A stretch of DNA of 22,277 nt from CAZVKN01 sp964627035 (GTDB lineage: Bacteria; Electryoneota; AABM5-125-24; Hatepunaeales; Hatepunaeaceae). This document shows positions 1-6,781 of the stretch, piece by piece. The position numbers and the translations under genes are program-made. The DNA lies in the NCBI GenBank assembly GCA_964627035.1, contig CAZVKN010000043.1:1-22277 (forward strand). The letters run 5' to 3'. Each line of letters opens with the position of its first letter. The first letter of the stretch is position 1. The notes beneath the pieces were generated by a model. That model did not search any database. It saw only the letters and a program-made list of their open reading frames with translations, and was not told the origin of the DNA.

Positions 1-12
1 ATAAGTCCATAA

Positions 13-31
13 CACTAAATATAATTTAGTG
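13..31. repeat. Short AT-rich hairpin in the leading gene-free stretch
   Basis: An 8-bp perfect stem (13-20 with 24-31) closes a 3-base loop. No T-run follows, so I do not call it a terminator. It lies in a very AT-rich stretch (1-90) without coding potential. It may be the 3' end of a transcript from outside the window. Confidence 0.35.
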
Positions 32-121
32 CAAGAACTTAAGCAATCACCTAAATTATTTTATATATTATATATTTACTTTTAATAGTATGCCCATTAC
101 GTTCACCTGCTTCACCTTTTT

Positions 122-179
122 GTTCAGAGTTCAGGCTTCAGCCTGTGCATGAAGACACGCTAAAGCGTGTACTCTGAAC
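122..179. repeat. Palindromic element, copy 1: outer stem with two inner hairpins
   Basis: A perfect 9-bp outer stem (122-130 with 171-179) encloses two hairpins: 132-137 with 140-145, and 155-161 with 164-170. Folded, this is a three-way junction of about 58 bases. The same element lies after the first gene in opposite orientation (2180-2236). Similarity continues outside the palindrome: the pyrimidine-rich stretch at 85-120 matches the reverse complement of about 2262-2300. A related stretch also occurs at 4390-4409. No open reading frame lies in it. It resembles a non-autonomous REP- or MITE-like element, but no transposase is present to confirm that. Confidence 0.7.
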
Positions 180-248
180 TGCAATCACCCAATCACTCAA
201 TCTATTCTCCGTTTTGATGAATAATCTTTCCCTACGAACCGAACTCTA

Positions 249-277
249 TTGCATTTTGAAATGATATGAGTTATCTT
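249..277 (+). promoter_or_regulatory. Candidate sigma70-type promoter for the first surface-protein gene
   Basis: TTGCAT (249-254) and TATCTT (272-277) are separated by 17 bases, the preferred spacing. Transcription would begin near 284, leaving a leader of about 70 bases before the ATG at 353. The same -35 hexamer and spacing occur before the gene at 19721. The promoter consensus of this organism is unknown. Confidence 0.35.
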
Positions 278-352
278 CATTTTACTATGGTGTTTGGGGC
301 ACTGCTTTTTTATTTATTTCGTTAGCTTAAATGATCTTTAGGAGACACAAAC

Positions 353-2161
353 ATGAAACGTTCACCGATCCTATTTCTCCCCCTTGCAGTGATAGCACTG
401 CTGTTAATCAATTTCACCCCTCAAACCTCTTCAGCCGTTTGGCAGACAGCACTTGACGAGCATTTTGAAGAGGATCAAAGAAACCCGCAACTTGAATGGC
501 CATGGCGCACCGGAGTACAACGGGGTCGCCGGCTGAGATGGCATTGGAACCCACGTCCACCTCATCCACGAACAGGTCCCTCCTATACCGACTACTGTTG
601 GGGCTTGCAAAATCACATCTATAACCGAGCCGTTTTGCGTGATGAAGACCAAGCGTTGTGGTGTGCATACACCAATCGTAATGACGTTGAACGCCCCCGC
701 TGGCCTGCAGACGATGATTACATGAACAATCAGAATGCGTGGGTATGGTGGGGACCGTTAGATCTTACCGATGCGGTTGCCGCTGAAGTCTCGTTCTGGA
801 CGCTGGTTGATCTGGATCATGTTGCAGGTGATTCGCTGAGTGTTGTCGTGACAAACGACGCTAATGACATTACTCTGAATGACGATCCCTTCCGTGAGGA
901 CTGCCCCATCGGCTTCACTCTTTCAAGAGGTATCCAGGATTGGACTGAATACAATTTCAGCCTTGATGAGTTAATCCTCGACGGTGAAGAGTATTCCATC
1001 TTTGATGAGGAAGATGTTGACTCGGTTTATTTCTGTTGGGTGTGGCACAGCAACGGTCAGGACATCGCCGGGATGGGAGCATTCCTCGATGACGTTACTA
1101 TCAGGTGGGATGACGGTCTGTTCGATCTTTTCCCGGTAGCTCAGAAGTACGGTTACAGCTACGAAGACGATGTCGTGTGGACATCCGACGAACCTCGCTA
1201 TGGTGATGAGGTCTTTCTGCAGTTTGAATGGGATGTAGAAGGAGACGGCGAGACCCCTGAGTTTACCATTGAATGTTATATTGACGATGAGCTGTTCTAC
1301 AGTGAAGATCGTGTAGGTAGTGGCGCACATGACACAACGTTTTTCTCAGTTACCGATGAGGCTTGGGCGGTTCCTGCGGGCGATCATGTCATAAGCTGGA
1401 GGCTGGATACACCGTTGGATGAAGACGGTGTCGTTGAAGAGACTTTGGAAAATAACAACGAGTTAGTCGTTGAGTTTACCGCTGTCTGGAATCCACCGCC
1501 GATGTTCACGTTGACATCCCCTGCAGAGGACACGCTAGTTCCTGTGAATCTGGATCTGACGCTGTCATACACAATTGCAGACTCAAACGATGGCGAAGAG
1601 TTTTCAATCTATTACTATGTGTCTGACAATCTTGACGGTTTGGAGGAGAATCCGGAACTGATCTTCGACTATTTGATGATAGGTCAGCAGCATGATGTTC
1701 AGCCCGGTGAGGGTGAATTTATCTGGGATGTCAACCAGTATTATCGTCAGGAATTTGTGTTCATCGGTGATAACTTCCACGTAGTGGCATTCGCTACCGA
1801 TAGTGACCCGGGAAACATGACTATAGCCGTTGCCGACGGTATGATAGAACTGGTGGAGCCTGTATCAATAAATGGGAACGAGGATGCAGGTTTGCCATCG
1901 GATCTGCAGATCAATTCAGCCTATCCCAATCCGTTCAACGGCAGGTTAAACATTGACTATTCGACTCCGATTGCAGGACAGGTGTATCTGAATGTATATG
2001 ATCTATCCGGAAGATTGATCACCTCCTTGGTCAACGGTGTGAAACCTGCAGGAAACCATGCTGTGAGCTGGAGCCCAATCAGTCAATCAGCAGGTATCTA
2101 CATGATGGAATTGAGCGCAGGAGGGGAGCGTACAATTCAGAAGGTTCTGTATTTGCCGTAA
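353..2161 (+). CDS. Secreted multidomain surface protein with type IX sorting domain (paralogue A)
   Basis: Unknown function; 602 aa. The start is supported by GGAGA at 341-345. A signal peptide covers residues 1-28 (KR, hydrophobic core, then SSA before VW). Residues about 30-255 look like a jelly-roll module of the MAM/choice-of-anchor-J kind, ending in GAFLDDV, with a Trp- and Arg-rich beginning. Residues about 256-380 resemble a CARDB-like beta-sandwich and about 381-505 another Ig-like module. Residues about 515-602 are a type IX sorting domain (SAYPNPFN, then YDLSGR, ending KVLYLP). The protein should therefore be exported through Sec, carried across the outer membrane by T9SS and anchored or released. 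The next gene is a full-length paralogue with the same module order. No catalytic motif is visible. An adhesin or carbohydrate-binding role is possible but only inferred from the folds. Confidence 0.85.
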   Translation: MKRSPILFLPLAVIALLLINFTPQTSSAVWQTALDEHFEEDQRNPQLEWPWRTGVQRGRRLRWHWNPRPPHPRTGPSYTDYCWGLQNHIYNRAVLRDEDQALWCAYTNRNDVERPRWPADDDYMNNQNAWVWWGPLDLTDAVAAEVSFWTLVDLDHVAGDSLSVVVTNDANDITLNDDPFREDCPIGFTLSRGIQDWTEYNFSLDELILDGEEYSIFDEEDVDSVYFCWVWHSNGQDIAGMGAFLDDVTIRWDDGLFDLFPVAQKYGYSYEDDVVWTSDEPRYGDEVFLQFEWDVEGDGETPEFTIECYIDDELFYSEDRVGSGAHDTTFFSVTDEAWAVPAGDHVISWRLDTPLDEDGVVEETLENNNELVVEFTAVWNPPPMFTLTSPAEDTLVPVNLDLTLSYTIADSNDGEEFSIYYYVSDNLDGLEENPELIFDYLMIGQQHDVQPGEGEFIWDVNQYYRQEFVFIGDNFHVVAFATDSDPGNMTIAVADGMIELVEPVSINGNEDAGLPSDLQINSAYPNPFNGRLNIDYSTPIAGQVYLNVYDLSGRLITSLVNGVKPAGNHAVSWSPISQSAGIYMMELSAGGERTIQKVLYLP

Positions 2162-2256
2162 CTTTTAGTCCGCTCTGGGCTTAGAGTTCACGCTTTAGCG
2201 TGTCCTCCTGCACAGGCTAAAGCCTGAACTCTGAACAGCAACTTTCAGTCCGCCCT
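2161..2256. repeat. 16-base near-identical direct repeats bracketing palindrome copy 2
   Basis: Bases 2161-2176 and 2241-2256 share the pattern ACTTTYAGTCCGCYCT, 14 of 16 identical with two transitions. They bracket the palindromic element at 2180-2236. The first repeat begins on the last base of the stop codon of the preceding gene. The layout looks like a target-site duplication left by insertion, though the length and mismatches also fit a repeat-mediated rearrangement. Confidence 0.5.
2180..2236. repeat. Palindromic element, copy 2 (inverted relative to copy 1)
   Basis: This is the reverse complement of the element at 122-179 with a few changes. The inner hairpins are 2189-2194 with 2197-2202 and 2213-2218 with 2221-2226. 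The outer stem is slightly degraded on the left. Copies 1 and 2 face each other across the first surface-protein gene. Homology continues to about 2300, through the purine-rich stretch that is the complement of 85-120. It could act as a bidirectional mRNA 3' end, but there is no T-run. Confidence 0.7.
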
Positions 2257-2360
2257 ACAGGGAACACAAAGTGAAGCAAGTGAAGCAGGAAAGCATACTT
2301 AAAGGGGAAAATTAACAGATTTATTGACGGTTCGTGACTAATGATATATCGGAGGGAAAA

Positions 2361-4178
2361 ATGAAGCATCTAATGATAAGTATTTTGCTGGTAGCACTTG
2401 CAGCCGTTGTCATCATCTGGCTGACACCGCAACCGGCTAACGCCATCTGGCAGGCTCTGCTGGACGAACATTTTGAGGAGGATCAACGAAATCCTGTCTT
2501 GCAGTGGCCCTGGTACACCGATCAGAGAGGCGGTAACCGCAGACGTTGGATGTGGAACCCACGCTCTCCGCATTTTCGCACAGTACCATCACCACCTTAT
2601 CGCCAGACAGACTATTGCTGGGGGCTGCAGAACTATGTTTACAACAGGTTTGTCAGACGTGACGATGATCAATCGTTGTGGTGTGCCTACACTAACCGAA
2701 ACAGAGTTAATGAGCCCAGATGGCCCGAAGATGACGATTACGAGAACAACCAGAATGCGTGGGTTTTTTGGGGTCCGATAGATCTCAGCGAAGCTGCGGG
2801 TGCAGCGGTTTCATTCTGGTACATTATTGACATGGACAACTTCACCGGAGACTCTCTGACAGCGGTTGTGTGCAACAGTGCGAGTCCAGCGCAGATAACC
2901 GCTGACAATGATGCCTTCCACGAGAATGTTGCCTGGGGATTTTCACGCAAACACAGAACCGATGACTGGCGGATTGCCCAATTCTCGCTTGATACACTCA
3001 GACTCGACGGCGACACGGTCAGCTATATCGGAGAGGAAGAGGTTTACATCGGTTTTGTATGGCACAGTAACAATCGCGCTCATCCAGGGATGGGAGCGTT
3101 CATTGACGATGTAATATTCCAATGGGATGATGGTCTGTTCGATCTGTATCCTGTCAGGCAGAAGTTCGGGTATCAAGTTGACGAAGATTCGGTTAGCTGG
3201 ACGCATGAAAACCCTCGCTTTGGAGATGAAGTGATGTTCGGATTTGAGTGGGACGTCGAAGGAATCGGCGAGACACCGGAATTTACCATCGAGTGCTATC
3301 TGAACGAAGAACTGATCTACAGTGAAGATCGTGTAGGTATCGGTAATACTGATACTGTGTTTGTATCAATTGCTGACACAGTCTGGACGGTCACGGAAGA
3401 TGATCATCTGCTCCAGTGGTTCCTCGATGTCCCGTACGATGAAGGTGGTGTGGTTGAGGAGACCCATGAGGCAAATAACCGTTCCAATCGTCAGTTCAGC
3501 GCAATCTGGAATCCTGCTCCGATGTTTGAGCTGACAAGCCCCGAAGAGTTGGTTCAGATCGGTATTGATGAGATGGCGGAGATTTCGTGGACGATCAGCG
3601 ATTCCAACGATTTTGACGAATACTTCACCATTTTCCTGTACGCCACGACCGATACATCGGGTTTATCTGAGGATATTGAAAACATCTTCAACTTCACAAT
3701 GATCGCATCGGTGTATGAAGCACGCCCCGGTGAAGGATCAGCGCAGTGGGATATTCCAGAGTATTACCGGCTCGAATTCATTGACATCGGAGAGACCTAC
3801 TACATCCTCGGTGTTGCAGTTGACTCAGATCCGGTGAATCTGGTGGTTGATGTCGCGGCGGGTCGTGTTGAGATTATGCCGCCTGCATCTGTTGATGAGA
3901 AAGCGCCTGCGGCATCTGAATACTCGCTGTCAAAACCGTATCCAAACCCGTTCAACAACAGGATAACGCTCGGATACAATCTTCCTGCTTCGGATCAGGT
4001 CAAACTTTCAGCATTCGATCTTGCCGGACGAGAGGTTGCAGTTCTTGCAGATGGCAGCAGAGCAGCCGGGCAGCACACATTAAGCTGGAGTCCTGAATCA
4101 CTCTCGGCGGGTGTGTACATGCTGCGGTTGGAGACTTCATACGGCGTATTCCATCAGAAAGCGGTTTACATGCCGTAG
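2361..4178 (+). CDS. Secreted multidomain surface protein with type IX sorting domain (paralogue B)
   Basis: 605 aa and unknown function. I chose the ATG at 2361 because GGAGGG (2351-2356) lies just upstream and the signal peptide then matches paralogue A in length (1-28, ending ANA before IW). An in-frame ATG at 2334 would only add nine polar residues. Modules follow the order of paralogue A: a jelly-roll-like N-terminal module ending GAFIDDV, a CARDB-like sandwich, an Ig-like module, and a type IX sorting domain (PYPNPFN, FDLAGRE, ending KAVYMP). Some stretches are almost identical to A in protein and DNA, for example the segment coding for YSEDRVG. This indicates a tandem duplication followed by divergence. 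The two proteins may bind different ligands or form a pair at the cell surface, which is inference. Confidence 0.85.
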   Translation: MKHLMISILLVALAAVVIIWLTPQPANAIWQALLDEHFEEDQRNPVLQWPWYTDQRGGNRRRWMWNPRSPHFRTVPSPPYRQTDYCWGLQNYVYNRFVRRDDDQSLWCAYTNRNRVNEPRWPEDDDYENNQNAWVFWGPIDLSEAAGAAVSFWYIIDMDNFTGDSLTAVVCNSASPAQITADNDAFHENVAWGFSRKHRTDDWRIAQFSLDTLRLDGDTVSYIGEEEVYIGFVWHSNNRAHPGMGAFIDDVIFQWDDGLFDLYPVRQKFGYQVDEDSVSWTHENPRFGDEVMFGFEWDVEGIGETPEFTIECYLNEELIYSEDRVGIGNTDTVFVSIADTVWTVTEDDHLLQWFLDVPYDEGGVVEETHEANNRSNRQFSAIWNPAPMFELTSPEELVQIGIDEMAEISWTISDSNDFDEYFTIFLYATTDTSGLSEDIENIFNFTMIASVYEARPGEGSAQWDIPEYYRLEFIDIGETYYILGVAVDSDPVNLVVDVAAGRVEIMPPASVDEKAPAASEYSLSKPYPNPFNNRITLGYNLPASDQVKLSAFDLAGREVAVLADGSRAAGQHTLSWSPESLSAGVYMLRLETSYGVFHQKAVYMP

Positions 4179-4193
4179 ATGAGCTTGTAATGA

Positions 4194-4358
4194 GGAGCAC
4201 GGACATTCTTGAGTTCTTTGATTTATTCAATAAATCTCTTCATCCGTCATTCCCGTGAAGACGGGAATCCAGTTCTGTATTGATTTTCTGGACTCCCGCC
4301 TGCGCGGGAGTGACGAGGATTGTGAATACTTCAAAGGTTTCAGGAATGTCGGCACTCC
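4194..4358. repeat. Large imperfect inverted repeat enclosing another palindromic repeat
   Basis: The left arm (about 4194-4221) and right arm (about 4330-4358) are imperfect reverse complements. Each arm also matches one half of the compact element at 6689-6743: GGAGCACGGACATTC on the left and GGAATGTCGG-ACTCC on the right. Between the arms sits a different palindromic unit (4245-4315). The simplest reading is that the 6689-type element was split by insertion of the second element. No coding sequence is present. Confidence 0.55.
4245..4315. repeat. dRS3-like paired palindromic repeat
   Basis: Two 28-base arms (4245-4272 and 4288-4315) are imperfect reverse complements around a 15-base spacer. 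The left arm holds ATTCCC-N8-GGGAAT (4249-4268), exactly the pattern of the neisserial dRS3 repeat. The right arm holds the variant ACTCCC-N8-GGGAGT (4292-4311). Similar GTCATTCCCG-type units are scattered between genes in many unrelated bacteria. In Neisseria, dRS3 units are sites of phage and repeat-array insertion. Any such role here is inference. Confidence 0.65.
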
Positions 4359-4428
4359 AAATCTCGACTTTACTCACGGGGTGGACGGTTTACGTTCACC
4401 CTGTTTCTTGCATTAAGGGGGTTATAGT

Positions 4429-6666
4429 ATGAAAAGAAGTCTACAACTCTTAACGATTGGCATTGTTCTGACCTTGAGTCTTTCATCATTCGCTCAAGAT
4501 CGTCATAACATTGAGCGAATTGGCTATTACGGCGCGAATTGGGGTGAAATCTGGAACATTGAGATTCAAGGTGATCTTGCTTATCTGGCTTCTTTCGATT
4601 CCGGTCTAAGGATCATTGATATATCTAATCCTGAGCAACCTGACGAAGTGAACTTCTTTGATGCAGGAGGTAATTCGCGTGCAGTTGTAGTTGAGGGAAA
4701 CTATGCGTACGTTGCTAATAGTAGTAGAGGATTGGAGGTAATTGACATTTCAGATCCTCGAAATCCGGCTGAGGTTAGTGTAGTTGAAACTGATTGGTGG
4801 TGTAGGAATGTTGCACTGAGAAACAGACATGCTTTTCTCATTGAAAGCTATGGTGCGGAAGATTGTAGTAGACTAAGAATTATTGATATTGAAGACCCTA
4901 CCGAACCAGATGTAATCAGCTCATGTAATTTTGATGGTTGGTGCTATTACATAGAACTAACTGGAACTGGTGACTATGCTTTTATCGGGAGCAGTACCGA
5001 TGAACATGAGTATTACACCCATTTAATTGATATTTCAGATATCCATCATCCGGAGTTAGCGGAAGGCAATAACCGGCATTTATATGCTGATGCAAGGGAC
5101 ATAAGTATTGATGAGGATTTAGCTTTCATTACGAGTGGATACTCTCTTCAAGTTCTTGACATATCAAATCCGCTTCATCCTGAACGTATAGGCCGATTAG
5201 GCTTCTTTAATCATAGCCCCTTTTTGGTAGAAGCAAATGAAGATTACGCCTATTTAACAGGAGGCAGGATAGTAAGAATAATAGATATATCCGATCCGGA
5301 AAATCCTCGGGAAGTTGGTACTTGTGAAATTGGAGGAGAAGATTACATCGAGTCACTATCAATTGCTGGTGATTATCTATACCTCAGTCAAGGTGGACTG
5401 AAGATAATAGATGTTTCCAGACCTAATCGTGTGGAAGAGGTCAGCTATCTCAATCCACAGTTTCAAAATTTCTCCGAAGTTATTGGAACGGGCGACGACT
5501 ACCTCTATGCAAATTGGAATATCCTGGATGTATCTGATCCGAGTCAGCCGGAATTGATAGGGGACTTTGAGCACGAAGATTTATGGGAGTATTACCGGAT
5601 AATCAGTGGCGAGCGGTTGTACTATACATCCTCTCTGTTAGGTAGTCCGATATTCATAGTTGACATCTCTGATCCTCAAGAGCCTGAACAAATAGGAGTT
5701 TACGATGACTCCCGCTATCATCCACCTTTTGATGTGTCTGATGACCTGCTTTATTATGCTAAAAATGATACGCTGAAAATCGTAGATCTATCTCAGCCGG
5801 ATAATCCGGAATTGGTAGGATTTTTTACTAATGATGAAGTTGATGAGCATTGGGAATATGTTAAGGACATCAAATCTAATAATGATTTATTGTTGATTTG
5901 TCAAAACGTGGAAGTGAATTGGTTGGATAAATGGTTTGGTATTCGTATCCTTGATATTTCAGATCCTGCTGAATTGGAAGAAGTGACAATCTTTCGTCCA
6001 GAAGAAAATTATAGTTATTCCAATTTGGTATTCGGTGATGACTTTTTCTGCTATACTGATGGAAATCGAGAAGAACAATTCAGACTGGTTGTAATTGATC
6101 TCTCAGATCCATTCGAACCCGAAATTGCATCAATCTATGAAGGGATTGAAAATCCCCAATCTGTACATATTTCTGGTGATTTTGCTTTTGTAGCAGATGG
6201 ACGTTCAGGCATTAAAGTAATTGATCTATCAGACATATATGAGCCTGAACTGGTCGGTTATTATGATACACCGGGCTCAGCGGCTGATGTGTTTATATCA
6301 GACAATATTGCTTATGTTGCTGATATAGGAATGCTCGGTGTCTATGACTGTTCACTGGCGATGGGGATGGGAGTTGGTGATTCAGAAGCAATTCAACCGG
6401 TAAGATTCAATCTGCTATCTGCATACCCCAACCCATTCAACAGTCAAACAACCGTTACATTTACCCTCCAACAAGCAGGTAACGTCAATCTTACCATGTA
6501 TGATGTGCTGGGTCGTCAAATCAAGCAGTTGACACCTGCTGGATGGTTGCAATCCGGTCAGCATCATGTTAACATAGACGCAAACAGACTTTCCAGTGGG
6601 AACTACTTACTTAAGATGGAGTCTGATAATAATATGCAGGTTCAACCGGTTACACTGGTGAAATAG
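4429..6666 (+). CDS. Secreted LVIVD-repeat beta-propeller protein with type IX sorting domain
   Basis: 745 aa. The start is fixed by AAGGGGG at 4415-4421. A signal peptide spans about residues 1-22 (SFA before QD). The body contains at least 13 LVIVD repeats recognisable by the core (I/L/V)D(I/V/L)SDPxxPEx(V/I), spaced about 40-60 residues apart, plus a degenerate fourteenth (YDCSLAMGMG). Known LVIVD repeats form beta-propeller blades. Thirteen or fourteen blades would suit two seven-bladed propellers, which is inference. The C-terminal 80 residues are a type IX sorting domain (SAYPNPFN, YDVLGRQ, ending PVTLVK). No enzyme motif is seen. Such proteins are common on the surface of FCB bacteria, with unknown partners. 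Gene-flanking palindromes lie on both sides. Confidence 0.88.
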   Translation: MKRSLQLLTIGIVLTLSLSSFAQDRHNIERIGYYGANWGEIWNIEIQGDLAYLASFDSGLRIIDISNPEQPDEVNFFDAGGNSRAVVVEGNYAYVANSSRGLEVIDISDPRNPAEVSVVETDWWCRNVALRNRHAFLIESYGAEDCSRLRIIDIEDPTEPDVISSCNFDGWCYYIELTGTGDYAFIGSSTDEHEYYTHLIDISDIHHPELAEGNNRHLYADARDISIDEDLAFITSGYSLQVLDISNPLHPERIGRLGFFNHSPFLVEANEDYAYLTGGRIVRIIDISDPENPREVGTCEIGGEDYIESLSIAGDYLYLSQGGLKIIDVSRPNRVEEVSYLNPQFQNFSEVIGTGDDYLYANWNILDVSDPSQPELIGDFEHEDLWEYYRIISGERLYYTSSLLGSPIFIVDISDPQEPEQIGVYDDSRYHPPFDVSDDLLYYAKNDTLKIVDLSQPDNPELVGFFTNDEVDEHWEYVKDIKSNNDLLLICQNVEVNWLDKWFGIRILDISDPAELEEVTIFRPEENYSYSNLVFGDDFFCYTDGNREEQFRLVVIDLSDPFEPEIASIYEGIENPQSVHISGDFAFVADGRSGIKVIDLSDIYEPELVGYYDTPGSAADVFISDNIAYVADIGMLGVYDCSLAMGMGVGDSEAIQPVRFNLLSAYPNPFNSQTTVTFTLQQAGNVNLTMYDVLGRQIKQLTPAGWLQSGQHHVNIDANRLSSGNYLLKMESDNNMQVQPVTLVK

Positions 6667-6688
6667 GGCTATTAATAATATATTTATC

Positions 6689-6743
6689 GGGGAGCACGGA
6701 CATTCCTGTCCGTGCAGTACCGACAAGAATGTCGGTACTCCCC
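6689..6743. repeat. Compact double-hairpin palindromic element
   Basis: Hairpin 1 has a 9-bp perfect stem (6694-6702 with 6707-6715) and hairpin 2 a 10-bp perfect stem (6716-6725 with 6730-6739). GGGG (6689-6692) pairs with CCCC (6740-6743), closing a three-way junction. The two hairpins have different stems but the same plan, and both share the motif GGACATTC or its complement. It lies 22 bases after the LVIVD gene and could stabilise or end its transcript, but no T-run follows. A split copy lies at 4194-4358. Confidence 0.7.
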
Positions 6744-6781
6744 ATATGATGAAGTTTAACATGCGATAATGAGGAGCAAAC

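Noticed and set aside
122..179. tRNA-like cloverleaf
   Set aside because: It has two inner hairpins instead of three, no anticodon arm and no T-loop consensus; a palindromic repeat explains it better.
2324..2350. TTGACG and TATATC as a promoter for the second surface-protein gene
   Set aside because: The spacer is only 15 bases and transcription would start inside the ribosome binding site.
2334..2360. Upstream ATG of the second surface-protein gene
   Set aside because: It would put nine polar residues before the signal peptide, while the ATG at 2361 has a strong GGAGGG and matches the paralogue.
4429..6666. CRISPR-like or tandem DNA repeats within the LVIVD gene
   Set aside because: The periodic GATATTTCAGATCC-like words encode protein repeats and diverge at the DNA level.
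6765..6770. GATAAT as a -10 box for the glycosyltransferase gene
   Set aside because: There is no -35-like hexamer at a fitting distance, and transcription would begin after the ribosome binding site.
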